A DNA stretch of 64,000 bases from CAWBUW01 sp963792075 (GCA_963792075.1 CAWBUW010000002.1:558001-622000); one strand, 5' to 3'; shown: positions 51,895 through 61,919, numbered from the stretch's first letter. Numbers and translations are program-made. Notes: a model not told the origin generated them from the letters alone.

Positions 51895-53463
51895 CTAAGG
51901 GTTCAGCACAAAATAGGTCGGGCTGAAAACCACATTCAGCGTGTAGTATCCGTTCTGGGGTACGGGCAGGGGAAGCGCTGCGCCATCGCGTGAGTAAACG
52001 GCGACCAGTTTTGATTGGGGGATGTGGATCTGGCGCATCTCGTCGGCAAATGCCCACACCACGTGGACCCGGTGTCCATCGAAGTGTTCGAAGGCATAGG
52101 CTTCAAGGCCATTGCCGTAATCGACCGGGCCCAAGAACTCGCCCGGCTGAGTCTGTGCAATCAGGTTTTTATAGGCAGCATACACAGGTTTGGGCTGCCG
52201 CTTAATATCCAATAATCCGACATAGCCCCAGTTGTTCTCTTCCAGCATGAACCAATAAGTTTGAGCAACGCCGGCCTTCAAAGCGCGCAGGGCAGAACGC
52301 ACAATATAATCCGCTTGGGCCTGCAAGAAGCCATCGCTCAAAGCAGGCGCGCAGCCAACCGTCCAATTCGGATCGCACCCCAAAGCGGTCTCATTCAGGA
52401 CCAGCGGCTTCACCACCCCATAGCGGGACATGACGGTCTTGAGATACATGGCTTTGCCATAGGTCCCGCCGCCCCAGGAATGCCAATAATCTGTGCCATA
52501 ATCATCATAGTCGAATTTGATTTCTGCACAGCCCTGGCAGGCGATGACGCGGAAGTACCAGGCGTACCAGTGGTAAGGGACTGCATCGAAGTAAGGCGCG
52601 GCGCCTGAGCGCAAGATGCCTTCCAGGAAATATTGGGGGCTGCCGACTTTTCCCGGTGGTGGCTGCCAGATGGGAGAGGAAAGCAGCAGGCCGCCGATCC
52701 ACACCTGCGCCGCAGGATCCTGGGCCCGGATGGCAGGGGTAACCACCTTCAACATCTCGCCATAATGACCCCCACCATAGAAGGGGTCCATGGCGTCGCC
52801 CCAACAGCCATACCCGCTGTCAACATCGACCTGGTTTGGATCCACATCTACTTCGTTGCCCAGCTCCCAGTAATGGACGCCAAATTCAGGCGTACTGTAA
52901 CGCTCGACAAGCTGGCTCATGAAGGCGGCAAAATCAGCGAACTTATCCGTCGCTATCGCAGCGCAGGAGCTCAGAATATGATCATCCCGGCCATCCACCA
53001 CTGCCCAATGTGGGCTGTCATAAACCACCACTTCGGGCGTAACCCCTGCAGCTCTCAAAGCCCGCAGCTCCTTTTCGAAATTCGCCAACTTCCCCCAAAG
53101 GATGGGGCCGCTTTCTTTTGGCTGCAATTCGCTCCACTTCACTCGCAGTCCCATGCGCACCCAAGCGACACCTAAATCCTGAACGTGCTGCATGGTCTTG
53201 GCGTTGGCCAAGGAGTACCCCGCTTCCAGGCCAAAGGGCGAGTTCACAGGATAATGCATATAAATGATTGGCAAATAAAGGGTATGGGAATCGATCATTT
53301 GAGGCCGGGCAGCCTCAGACTGCCCGGCGCTTCCCCCTGCCACCGCGGTACTCGAATCCAGCCCTGGCGCGGACAACGCGAAGGCGGAGGCCAACAAAAC
53401 TGTTATGGAGCAAACCCGCAGCAACCAGTGCATTCGTTTCATTCCAGACATGCTGTGTTTCAT
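51895..53463 (-). CDS. secreted glycoside-hydrolase-like (clan A) protein
   Basis: About 522 residues from ATG 53463; in-frame ATGs at 53451, 53442 and 53433 are possible and none has a good ribosome site. A signal peptide is followed by a TIM barrel like GH39/GH5 relatives: the acid/base candidate is Glu in HYWELGNEVDVD, the nucleophile candidate Glu in PLVLNETALG, with HWYAWYF between. It probably cleaves a polysaccharide outside the cell. The IS4-type element lies about 130 bp upstream and may have displaced its promoter. Confidence 0.7.
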   Translation of the reverse strand: MKHSMSGMKRMHWLLRVCSITVLLASAFALSAPGLDSSTAVAGGSAGQSEAARPQMIDSHTLYLPIIYMHYPVNSPFGLEAGYSLANAKTMQHVQDLGVAWVRMGLRVKWSELQPKESGPILWGKLANFEKELRALRAAGVTPEVVVYDSPHWAVVDGRDDHILSSCAAIATDKFADFAAFMSQLVERYSTPEFGVHYWELGNEVDVDPNQVDVDSGYGCWGDAMDPFYGGGHYGEMLKVVTPAIRAQDPAAQVWIGGLLLSSPIWQPPPGKVGSPQYFLEGILRSGAAPYFDAVPYHWYAWYFRVIACQGCAEIKFDYDDYGTDYWHSWGGGTYGKAMYLKTVMSRYGVVKPLVLNETALGCDPNWTVGCAPALSDGFLQAQADYIVRSALRALKAGVAQTYWFMLEENNWGYVGLLDIKRQPKPVYAAYKNLIAQTQPGEFLGPVDYGNGLEAYAFEHFDGHRVHVVWAFADEMRQIHIPQSKLVAVYSRDGAALPLPVPQNGYYTLNVVFSPTYFVLNP

Positions 53464-53594
53464 TCTGCCACAAGCGCTACCTGCTGTCAAGCAAGGGTGC
53501 TCTGGGGTCAGGGTTTTCTTAAAGTCAGAAACCCCTGTTTTCCCCACCCCCTGCCCCCGCCCCGCTGGCGGGGGAAAAGAGGAATTGGGGTATA

Positions 53595-55073
53595 ACATGA
53601 CACCTCCCTAATTTAATCTAGGGAGCACAAGCGGCCGGAAAGCGAGCCACAGCGAGCTCAGGGCCAAACGTAAACGGTAAAGCGGAACAGCCATAGAGCG
53701 GTTCCGCTTTCCGGTTCTATGACACCACGCTCGCAGCAGGTGGGTTCGCAAGAATTCAAACTTAGGGTCTAACAGGGAAAACAGGAAAGCCTGCACCAAG
53801 GCAGCAATCGCCAGGAGTTTTTCTCGGCGGTCCCATTTCAACAGGCGTGGGCTTTCAAAGGCCAATTCGGATTTGCTATACCGGATCGAGACTTCGACCT
53901 GCCAGCGGCGGTTATACGCCAAGACAATCCGCCAGGCATCTGCCACCGTCTGAATGGGTTCATTGGTAATCAGATACCAGGGTGTGCGGCCTTTACCTGG
54001 CCGAGAGACGACCAGGGTGAGGGGCACGTCAGGAAAGTCGGGCATGCGCACCGGCACATACACAATCCCGGTCTTACGCTCACAACGGCGGACGGTATCA
54101 TAGATCAAACGATGATCCACAGAGCGCTTGCCTCGGGTACATTGCCAGGCTTTGAGCAAACGCCCATCGCCTGCAATCAAGTTGTACCCCTTTTGCCAGC
54201 GCACAATGAACCGCACCTGGTAGGGAAGCACAAAACCCAGCCAGGGAGCACCCGCAAAGCCGCGATCCCAGATATGGATCACCATCCGTCCCCAGCGTTT
54301 GGCTGCCTGTTGGAGTACCTGGTGTTCTTCTTGACGCTTGGTTGTCTGCGCTTCGCCCCGGGTCGTCCAGTAGCGGAGATGGGCCAGAGCTGGAGCCCCC
54401 CGCATCCCCGTTACGAGCACTTGTAGCCAGTTGAAACCAGGCACAAAGATGGGGCGTCCCCCAGGCGGGTTGTAATACCCCGGCTTGATGCGCTTCAGAC
54501 GGCGGGCTTTGCTGGAGCGCACGGCACACAAGCGTTCCGGCTTCAGGCTTTCCGACTTCTCGATGACACTCTCATCCCAAATCACATATACCTCACCCTG
54601 TGGGCTCAGGCGCTGCTCGACGGCTTGATCGGCCTGCTGCCACAGATAGTCGCTAATCGCTTGAGCTCCCCAGCCCGGATGACGCAGTAAGTTGTGGATC
54701 CGTTTCGTCCCAGCCGGGGCGTGTTCACCATTCAGCAAATATCCCCCTAGCTCACTCAATAGCAAACCGTGATTGCGATGCCGGTGGATCACAATCACTA
54801 TCATCAAGTTGAGCATCGTTTGCACCAGCCGCCGGTCCAGTTTCGTATATAACTTCTCCAGCAGCGGCCGCCCAAAACGGTAGCACAAATCCGCCAACAC
54901 TTCCGCTTGTTGGCGCCCATCTTGACCTTTTTGAGTATGTGGCGTATGCTTTTCCATCTGAAGACCTCCTGGCTTATGTTCTTTTTGGCAGAATAAACAT
55001 ACCAGAAGGTCTTCATTTTTTCTATCCCCTTATAACAACACCTCCCGAACATTAAATTCGGGAGGTGTCATGT
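53595..55073 (-). mobile_element. IS4-type insertion sequence in a palindromic target
   Basis: About 1479 bp with terminal inverted repeats ACATGACACCTCCC(T/G)AATTTAAT, one mismatch in the 22 bases from CATGAC. Both ends also fold into subterminal hairpins (CTCCCTA/TAGGGAG on the left; ACCTCCCGAA and complement on the right). TATA flanks both ends (53591-53594, 55074-55077), a probable 4-bp target duplication. Removing the element leaves TTGGGG-TATA-CCCCAA, a perfect 16-bp palindrome cut at its centre. Confidence 0.8.
53608..54957 (-). CDS. IS4-family DDE transposase
   Basis: 449 residues. Catalytic triad candidates: VIWDESVIEK (first Asp), IHIWDRGFAGAPW (second Asp), and SIRYSKSELAFESPRLLKWDRREKLL, which resembles the Y-(2)-R-(3)-E-(6)-K signature around the Glu. 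AGGAGG precedes the ATG. The stop codon lies within the left terminal hairpin. Intact, so the element may still move. Confidence 0.85.
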   Translation of the reverse strand: MEKHTPHTQKGQDGRQQAEVLADLCYRFGRPLLEKLYTKLDRRLVQTMLNLMIVIVIHRHRNHGLLLSELGGYLLNGEHAPAGTKRIHNLLRHPGWGAQAISDYLWQQADQAVEQRLSPQGEVYVIWDESVIEKSESLKPERLCAVRSSKARRLKRIKPGYYNPPGGRPIFVPGFNWLQVLVTGMRGAPALAHLRYWTTRGEAQTTKRQEEHQVLQQAAKRWGRMVIHIWDRGFAGAPWLGFVLPYQVRFIVRWQKGYNLIAGDGRLLKAWQCTRGKRSVDHRLIYDTVRRCERKTGIVYVPVRMPDFPDVPLTLVVSRPGKGRTPWYLITNEPIQTVADAWRIVLAYNRRWQVEVSIRYSKSELAFESPRLLKWDRREKLLAIAALVQAFLFSLLDPKFEFLRTHLLRAWCHRTGKRNRSMAVPLYRLRLALSSLWLAFRPLVLPRLN

Positions 55074-55230
55074 TATACCCCAAACCCCCTGCCCCAGAGG
55101 AGAGGATGGTGCCCTTCATCACGAGATTCCCAATTGAAAAATTTCAAACCCTGGGTCAAAAAATGGTGGGCTTGCTGGACACAGGGGGGCATGCTATACT
55201 GCGATATCATTGGTTTCCTTGGAGGTATCT

Positions 55231-55677
55231 ATGCGGGTTGCGGTAGCTTGTGACCATGCCGGATTTCCGGATAAGCAGGCGGTCATCGATGTGGTGCAGC
55301 GCAGCGGGAATGAAGTGCTCGACCTGGGCACAGACAGCACTGCCTGCGTGGACTATCCGGATTATACGGAAAAGCTGGGCAAAGCGATCCAGTCTGGGCA
55401 GGCGGAGCGGGGCATTTTGCTTTGCGGATCCGGCGTGGGGGCGTGTATTGCTGCTAATAAAATGAAAGGTATTTATGCCAGCGTGTGCCATGATACCTAT
55501 TCCGCTCACCAGGGCGTCGAACATGATGAGATGAACGTGCTCTGCCTGGGGGCGCGCATCATTGGCCCTGAGCTGGTCAAGGAAATCGTCGCTGCTTTTC
55601 TGGGAGCTACTTTTTCGCACGAGGAGCGGCACGTGCGCCGGATGGCAAAGGTGAGGAAAATCGAGCAGGGGCAATGA
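55231..55677 (+). CDS. rpiB: ribose-5-phosphate isomerase B
   Basis: 148 residues from ATG 55231 (GGAGG). LacAB/RpiB family: VAVACDHAGF at the start, catalytic Cys in GILLCGSGVGACIAANK, and HDTYSAHQGVEHDEMNVLCLG. It interconverts ribose-5-phosphate and ribulose-5-phosphate. It may serve the ribose/xylose-type uptake operon to its right, though it is not in the same transcript. Confidence 0.9.
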   Translation: MRVAVACDHAGFPDKQAVIDVVQRSGNEVLDLGTDSTACVDYPDYTEKLGKAIQSGQAERGILLCGSGVGACIAANKMKGIYASVCHDTYSAHQGVEHDEMNVLCLGARIIGPELVKEIVAAFLGATFSHEERHVRRMAKVRKIEQGQ

Positions 55678-55723
55678 CCAACCTTTGGTACTCACAGCAG
55701 TGTAACCCTGGCCCAAGACAACC

Positions 55724-56638
55724 TTGACCCTTCCCGCCGTCCTTCTTTTACTGATCGCTGCGGTTTTGCACGCAGCGTGGAATTTTGCCGGTAAACGCCA
55801 GCGAGCCACGCCGTCCTTCTTCCTGGCAGCCAATTCGTTAGGTACGCTGGCGCTGCTGCTGCCCATCGCCCTGTACGCGCCGGCGCGCAGCGGCCTCTTC
55901 TCCAGGATCTATACGCCCACGGTTTGGGGTTGGGTGGCATTGGCCGGGCTGTGCCAGGGGCTGTATTACCTGGGGCTGGCGAGCGCTTACCGGTCAGGCG
56001 ACCTTTCGCTGGCTTATCCACTGCTGCGCGCCGCACCGGTGGTGCTGGTAGCGCTGGTGAACCTGCTCTTGGGGAAGGCGGCGCAAATCTCTCTGCTGGC
56101 GTTGAGCGGGATGGGGCTGGTGGCGCTGGGGGCGCTGCTGCTGCCGCTGCAGCATTTCAACGATTGGAGCTGGAGGCGCTGGCTGGTCCCGGTGGTGGGC
56201 TGGGCGCTGTTCACCGCGGTGAACACGATGGGCTATTCGCTGGTGGACGACCACGTGCTGCGCCAACTGCGCGCCGTATCCGGCTCTGTGCTGGGCGTGA
56301 CGCTGGTGTATGCTTTCTGGGAGGGGCTGGCAGCCTCATTCTGGCTGTGCCTGTTCCTCTTACCCTTTGCCAACGGCCGCCTCGGCCTGGCAGGCACGCT
56401 GCGGACGGGTCTGGGGCAGGCCACGCTCACCGGGGTGGAGGTCTACCTGGCGTACACGCTGGTGCTGATTGCCATGGGATACGTGCAGAACGTCAGCTAC
56501 GTGGTGGCCTTCCGCCAGACCAGCATCCTGATCGGCGCGCTGTTGGGTATGCTGGTGCTCAAAGAGCCGCACTACCTGCCGCGCCTGGTGGGCGTGGGGG
56601 TGCTGTTCGCAGGGTTGGTGATGGTAGGCCTGGGGTAA
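55724..56638 (+). CDS. DMT/EamA-family transporter
   Basis: 304 residues with a TTG start (55724), about ten hydrophobic helices, and two EamA-like halves; LSLAYPLLRAAPVVLV and the C-terminal SYVVAFRQTSILIGALLGML are typical. The substrate cannot be deduced. It follows rpiB by 46 bp and faces the GGDEF-EAL gene, stop to stop, with no room for a terminator (3 bp). Confidence 0.8.
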   Translation: MTLPAVLLLLIAAVLHAAWNFAGKRQRATPSFFLAANSLGTLALLLPIALYAPARSGLFSRIYTPTVWGWVALAGLCQGLYYLGLASAYRSGDLSLAYPLLRAAPVVLVALVNLLLGKAAQISLLALSGMGLVALGALLLPLQHFNDWSWRRWLVPVVGWALFTAVNTMGYSLVDDHVLRQLRAVSGSVLGVTLVYAFWEGLAASFWLCLFLLPFANGRLGLAGTLRTGLGQATLTGVEVYLAYTLVLIAMGYVQNVSYVVAFRQTSILIGALLGMLVLKEPHYLPRLVGVGVLFAGLVMVGLG

Positions 56639-56641
56639 GAA

Positions 56642-58807
56642 TCAATTCATAATGTGGGCTGGCAGTTGCAGCATCCCGGTGCCTTTTGTCTTGCGCAGGA
56701 TCTCTCGCCCCGACTCGCTCGAACCAGGCCGGGCAATGTAATATCCCTGCCCGCTGTTGCAGTCTACGGCTTGCAGTTGGGCCAACTGCTCCTCGGTCTC
56801 GACCCCTTCAGCAATCGCATCCATCCCCAGGCTGTGCGCCATGGTGACGATGGAGCGCACAATTTCGGTGTGGTTATTGCCGGACTTCATCTTGGCGATG
56901 AAGATCGAGTTGATCTTGATCGAGCTGACCGGCAGGCGCTGCAAATAGTTGAATGAAGAATAACCGGTGCCAAAATCGTCAATCTCCAGCTTGATACCAA
57001 GCCCGGTAAGTCGGGCCAGCATATCATGGAAGGCCTCATCATATTCCACAAACAGGCTTTCGGTGATTTCCAACTGCAGGTGATTGGGATCCAGGCCAGT
57101 TTCGTGCAAAATGCCCTGGATGTTGTCCACCAGATCGGGCTGCGAGAATTGGCGGCGGGAGATATTGACATGAATGTTCATCGGGGGGTCGCTGGGGTAC
57201 TGGCGCTGCCAGGCATTCATCTGCTGGCAGGCCTGGCGGAGCACCCATAATCCCAAAGAATGGATCAGCCCGGTCTCCTCTGCGATCGGGATGAATTCTC
57301 TAGGGGCGATCGAACCGCGCTGAGGATGGCTCCAGCGCATGAGGGCCTCAAATCCCAGGATCCTGCAATCCCGCAGCGAGATGATGGGTTGGTAGTGTAC
57401 CTGCAGCTCCTGGTTCTCGAGTGCCTGGCGCAAATCGTTTTCAAGCTCTAAACGGGTAACCATCTGTTGGCGCATGCTCGCCTCGAACAGCGAGTGGCAG
57501 GCGCGTCCCAGTGTCTTCGCCCGGTACATGGCGGTATCGGCGTCCCGCAAAATATCCTCGGGGTTGTCGTGTTCCAGCGTGCTGGGGACAATGCCAATGC
57601 TGGCCGAAACCACCACGTTATGACCATCCAAGTGAATAGGAGATTTGAGACCGGTTTGGATGCGCTCTGCGACTTCCTGAGCATAATTAACATCCCGGAT
57701 GTCATCCAACAGGATCACAAACTCATCCCCACCCAGGCGTGAGACGGTATCCACGGAACGGATATTCCCCTCTTGAATCCGGGCGCAGGCCACGAGCAGC
57801 TTATCCCCGATGGGGTGCCCCAGGCTGTCGTTGATTACTTTGAAGTGGTCCAGATCCAGGAACAACACCGCGAATTTGTAACCCTGGCGGCGTTTTTTGC
57901 GCTCAAGAGCCAGGCTGAGGCGATCCATGAACAGGGCGCGGTTAGGCAGGCCGGTGAGGTCATCGTGGAAAGCGTTGAACTGGAGTCGTTCCTCTGCATT
58001 TTTGCGCGAGGTGATGTCCGTTTGGGAACCGGCCAGGCGGGTGGCCTTGCCGGTGGCATCCCGGATCACCAGGCCGCGAGTCAGCATCCACAGGTAATTC
58101 TTCTCTTTATGCTGAATGCGGTATTCGCTCTCGAAATGCTCGTCGCGTCCCTGGTAATGCGCTGCCAGAGCGGCGCGCACTTTCTGAATATCCTCAGGAT
58201 GGATGCGCCTGAACCATTCATCGGGAAGATCCAGGATTTCCCGATCCTCGTAACCCAACATCGATTTCCAACGCGGGGAATAATAAATACGATTGCTGAT
58301 CAGGTCCCAGTCCCAGATCCCGTCGTTGGCCCCCTGGACTGCCAGGGAATAGCGTTCCTGGCTGACGCGCAGCGCCTCTTCGATGCGTTTGCGCTCGATG
58401 GCATAGCGGATGGAGCGTGAGAGTAGTGCGCCGCTCAGCTCGGTCTTGGCCATGTAATCCTGCGCGCCTTCTCGAATGGCCTGCAAGGGTAAGGTGTCAT
58501 CCACCAGGCAGGTGAGCAGGAGCAGGGGGATATTGGGCGCTACCTGGATAATCCGGCGGATGGTTTCCTTCCCGCGGCTGTCTGGCAGGGTGAGGTCCGA
58601 AAGGATCACATCCGGTTGGACCACCGGCAGCAGTTCCAGGCCTTCTGTAAGGGTGCCTCCTCTGACCAGGCGAAAGTAAAAACCGCGGGTGTTGCTCAAA
58701 AATTCCTGGATCAATTGGGCATCTTCGTCGGTGTCTTCAATGAGCAGGACTTTGAAGGGGTGGCTAATATTCCCCGGTAGACTGAGTGGGTTAAAGATCT
58801 TCTCCAT
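56642..58807 (-). CDS. response regulator with PAS, GGDEF and EAL domains
   Basis: 721 residues. Receiver (about 17-130; LIEDTDED, phospho-Asp in VILSDLTLPD, Thr in LLTC, Lys in YMAKTE); PAS/PAC (about 150-275); GGDEF (about 285-445) with intact RLGGDEFVIL; EAL (about 460-710) with LGFEALMRW, NIHVNISRRQF and EIDDFGTGYSSFNYL. Both cyclic-di-GMP synthesis and degradation are possible. No histidine kinase is next to it. GGAGAG precedes the ATG. Confidence 0.9.
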   Translation of the reverse strand: MEKIFNPLSLPGNISHPFKVLLIEDTDEDAQLIQEFLSNTRGFYFRLVRGGTLTEGLELLPVVQPDVILSDLTLPDSRGKETIRRIIQVAPNIPLLLLTCLVDDTLPLQAIREGAQDYMAKTELSGALLSRSIRYAIERKRIEEALRVSQERYSLAVQGANDGIWDWDLISNRIYYSPRWKSMLGYEDREILDLPDEWFRRIHPEDIQKVRAALAAHYQGRDEHFESEYRIQHKEKNYLWMLTRGLVIRDATGKATRLAGSQTDITSRKNAEERLQFNAFHDDLTGLPNRALFMDRLSLALERKKRRQGYKFAVLFLDLDHFKVINDSLGHPIGDKLLVACARIQEGNIRSVDTVSRLGGDEFVILLDDIRDVNYAQEVAERIQTGLKSPIHLDGHNVVVSASIGIVPSTLEHDNPEDILRDADTAMYRAKTLGRACHSLFEASMRQQMVTRLELENDLRQALENQELQVHYQPIISLRDCRILGFEALMRWSHPQRGSIAPREFIPIAEETGLIHSLGLWVLRQACQQMNAWQRQYPSDPPMNIHVNISRRQFSQPDLVDNIQGILHETGLDPNHLQLEITESLFVEYDEAFHDMLARLTGLGIKLEIDDFGTGYSSFNYLQRLPVSSIKINSIFIAKMKSGNNHTEIVRSIVTMAHSLGMDAIAEGVETEEQLAQLQAVDCNSGQGYYIARPGSSESGREILRKTKGTGMLQLPAHIMN

Positions 58808-59173
58808 GACTTGCTCTCCTGAATGCCAGAATTCGACTTACATCTTCAGGTAATATGCAAGATTTGGGCCAATTCGGAGGAAGAGAGGAGAAGAAGAATC
58901 ATCTCACCACAGAGACGCGGAGAGCGCAGAGAAAAATTCACCACGAAGGTGCAGAAAGCGCGAAGGGAAGATGGGTGTATGTCAGTTCTGGGGCAGGGGT
59001 TTGGGGGTTCATCACGCTGCGCTTTGCGCAGCGTGATGAACCCCCAACTTCCTCCTCAGACCTGGTGCATGTAAGATTGGCCCCCAAACTGACATGCACC
59101 AGGGAAGATTGCCTGAGCTGAGCTTCTCAGGGGGATGGCTGCCAGAGGATGGGCATGAGTGCGAGGTGGCGTA
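58808..59173. other. 366-bp intergenic region with repeats
   Basis: No gene is seen. It has two related 27-base units starting CACCAC (58905 and 58939; CACCACAGAGACGCGGAGAG and CACCACGAAGGTGCAGAAAG), then a 22-bp perfect hairpin (59001-59047) and a 12-bp inverted repeat CCTGGTGCATGT (59061-59072 / 59092-59103). Confidence 0.6.
59001..59047. repeat. 22-bp perfect hairpin, loop TTT
   Basis: Arms 59001-59022 (from TTGGGGGTTCATCACGCTGC) and 59026-59047, with the common GC-TTT-GC loop. It is 127 bp beyond the permease stop, upstream of the GGDEF-EAL gene. Confidence 0.8.
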
Positions 59174-60211
59174 TCATTTGGCTTTGGCCAAACCTTCACT
59201 TTTTGTTATATTCTCGGTTTTGTCGAGCAGATTTCGTTTCCAGACAATGGAGATGGTATCCAAGCCCACCGCCAGGAGCAGTACCGCACCCTTGATGATC
59301 ATTTGATAGAACTCGGAGAGGTTCATCTGGATCAAACCATTGAATAGGACCCCCATGATCAATACACCAAAAAATACACCGGACAGTTTTCCCTCTCCAC
59401 CAGCCATTGAAACTCCACCTAATACACAAGCAGTGATCACTTCAAATTCCATGCCTAAGGCAGTTCGCGGTTGGCCAGAATTCAATCGGGAAAGCAGGAT
59501 AATGCCGGTGATTCCACACAGCAAACCGCTGATAGCATACACGGAATAGCTAATTTTCTTTACATTGACACCAGACAAACGCGCCACTTCGGGGTTGCCC
59601 CCTAAGCCGTATATATGACGTCCATACACAGTTTTGTTGAGTATAATCCAACCGATGACCATGGTCACAATGAAAAGGATCACCGGGACCGGAATGGGGC
59701 CAATGCTGCCTTGACCAAGAAAGCGGAAATAATCTTCAAAGCCCTCATAAATTGGCATGGCACCGGTCAGGACATAAACGATTCCTCGAACGACTTCAAG
59801 CATACCCAATGTAACAATTAATGGGGGAATCCTGATCTTATTAATTAATACCCCATTAAATAATCCAGAACCTGTGCTGGCAATAATGCCCAGCACAGCG
59901 CCAACAATCGGGTTAATATTCAGGCCTCCCGTTATTTCAGGGGGAATAGGCTTGGCAGCCATGAATAATGCACTAATAATCGCTGATAAAGCGACATTGG
60001 AACCTACCGAAAGGTCAACACCACCGGTAAGCATACAAAAGGTCATGCCCACAGCTACAATTCCGAAGAAGGATACTTGACGTAAGATTTCCATTAAGTT
60101 ATTGGGGTTAATGAAATTAGGTCTGAGCGCAGTAATGACAGCGACAAGCAAAATCAAGACCAGAACTAACCCATAATTTTTTAGCACTTTACCAAGGGTC
60201 AACTTTTTCAT
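59174..60211 (-). CDS. sugar ABC permease, RbsC type
   Basis: 345 residues with around ten helices. The conserved GVDLSVGSNVALSAI and LGGVSMAGGEGKLSG segments are those of ribose/xylose/autoinducer-2-class permeases. It starts in the ATGA overlap with the ATPase gene. AT-richer than the acs cluster. Last gene of the operon. Confidence 0.9.
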   Translation of the reverse strand: MKKLTLGKVLKNYGLVLVLILLVAVITALRPNFINPNNLMEILRQVSFFGIVAVGMTFCMLTGGVDLSVGSNVALSAIISALFMAAKPIPPEITGGLNINPIVGAVLGIIASTGSGLFNGVLINKIRIPPLIVTLGMLEVVRGIVYVLTGAMPIYEGFEDYFRFLGQGSIGPIPVPVILFIVTMVIGWIILNKTVYGRHIYGLGGNPEVARLSGVNVKKISYSVYAISGLLCGITGIILLSRLNSGQPRTALGMEFEVITACVLGGVSMAGGEGKLSGVFFGVLIMGVLFNGLIQMNLSEFYQMIIKGAVLLLAVGLDTISIVWKRNLLDKTENITKSEGLAKAK

Positions 60212-61698
60212 GCAGGTTCTCCTTCGCTACATGCTTTCTCCAAAATGAGTTCTTGTGATAATTCCCATTTATCAAGCTCGGCGGTGATTATCCCATTGCA
60301 AATGACTAATACACGATCACACATCCCGATAACCTCAGGTAGTTCAGAGGAAACGATAATGATACTTTTTCCCTCCTGCACCAGTTGGTTCATCAACGAA
60401 TAGATTTCTTGCTTGGCGCCCACGTCGATCCCCCTTGTCGGCTCGTCAAAAATAATAATGTCAGACTCACAGGAAAGCCATTTCCCTAAAATGACCTTTT
60501 GTTGATTCCCCCCGGAGAGATTCTTGGATTTTTGCTCCAAACTCGGAGTTTTAATTCGAAGCGCATCCACAAATTTCTGTACCGTTGCGTTTTCCATCTC
60601 CTGGTTGACAAAACCGTGACGGGCAAACTTCTTTATGGACGCAATACTCATATTAAACCGGACGGACATTTCCAACAAAATACCATTTGTTTTTCGGTCC
60701 TCAGGCAAATAGCAAATACCATACCGGATTGCATCTTGAGGTGAACGAATATCAGCTTTTACCCCCTTCACATAAATATCACCTATAAAAGGGTCAGCCC
60801 CAAAAATGGAGCGTACAAGTTCTGTTCGTCCAGCGCCTATCAATCCTGTAATTCCAAGAATTTCATTACGCCGTAACTCAAAAGTAATATCTCTCAATTT
60901 GTGATTGGTCAACCCTTGTACTTTTAAGATTACTTCGTCGCATTTTTGATTGTTTTGGGGAAATTTGCCGGATAATTTTCGACCAACCATGAGGCTGATG
61001 AGTTCTTCCTTGTTGGTTTCCGAAACCATTTTCGTGTCCACGTACTTTCCATCCCGAAACACGGATACTCTGTCCGCAATCTCAAAAACCTCCTCCAACC
61101 GATGTGATATGTAGATGACAGAGGTCCCTTCACTCTTTAATTGCCGGATAAGCTTGTATAAAATATCCAGCTCCCGCGTAGACAATGCGGCAGATGGTTC
61201 GTCCATGACAATGAGCTTGGCTCGGTTTAAAATGGCCTTTGAAATTTCCACAAGCTGCTGATAAGCAACACTGAGATTGGATATTTTTTCGTTGGGATCT
61301 ATATTTCCCGCCAACGGGTTAAAGACCTCTCGCGCCTTTTGCAACATGCTTTGTTTGTCAGCAAATATTCCTTTTCGGACTTCTTTCCCTAAAAAGATAT
61401 TTTCCTCGATGGACATTTTGCTGACAAGATTAAATTCTTGGTATATGACGCTAATACCCATTTGAATGGCGTCATGAGGAGAATAATGGCCACAGGATCG
61501 ACCGTCAAACCATATTTCCCCTTCATCTCTTTCCACGGCACCTGACAATATTTTAATCAAGGTGGATTTCCCGGCCCCATTTTCACCTAAAAGGGCATGA
61601 ACCTCCCCGCGCTTTACAGAAAAGTTCGCTTGATCCAGCGCAACCACACCGGGAAAAACCTTGGTAATTCCTTTCATTTCAAGTAAGTCATTGCTCAT
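60208..61698 (-). CDS. sugar ABC ATP-binding protein, RbsA type
   Basis: 496 residues from ATG 61698 (AGAGGA). Two ABC modules: the first with GENGAGKSTLIK, LSVAYQQLVEI as signature and IVMDEPSAAL; the second with the degenerate GLIGAGRTEL P-loop and LSGGNQQKVILGKWL. Typical of monosaccharide (CUT2) transporters. The linkage with the permease and binding protein gives a complete importer. Confidence 0.9.
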   Translation of the reverse strand: MSNDLLEMKGITKVFPGVVALDQANFSVKRGEVHALLGENGAGKSTLIKILSGAVERDEGEIWFDGRSCGHYSPHDAIQMGISVIYQEFNLVSKMSIEENIFLGKEVRKGIFADKQSMLQKAREVFNPLAGNIDPNEKISNLSVAYQQLVEISKAILNRAKLIVMDEPSAALSTRELDILYKLIRQLKSEGTSVIYISHRLEEVFEIADRVSVFRDGKYVDTKMVSETNKEELISLMVGRKLSGKFPQNNQKCDEVILKVQGLTNHKLRDITFELRRNEILGITGLIGAGRTELVRSIFGADPFIGDIYVKGVKADIRSPQDAIRYGICYLPEDRKTNGILLEMSVRFNMSIASIKKFARHGFVNQEMENATVQKFVDALRIKTPSLEQKSKNLSGGNQQKVILGKWLSCESDIIIFDEPTRGIDVGAKQEIYSLMNQLVQEGKSIIIVSSELPEVIGMCDRVLVICNGIITAELDKWELSQELILEKACSEGEPA

Positions 61699-61919
61699 AC
61701 CATCATTCCTCTTTCGAGCGGGCCATGAAAGCACTCCCGTATGGTTCTTTTCCGCTTCTTACTTGAATACGGGGAAACGGTTATTCGGAATTGAAACGAA
61801 GATTTGCTTACGGATTCCACCGAAAACAAGGAAACAAAAATAATATGCCTCAATGATCCGTGAAATCTGTGTTCATCCGTAAGCAAGAATCTTTTTATTC
61901 ATATCCCGTAGGGTGGTTC

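Noticed and set aside
58905..58965. CRISPR-like pair of CACCAC units
   Set aside because: Two diverged units only, of the kind found as dispersed repeats; no array structure.
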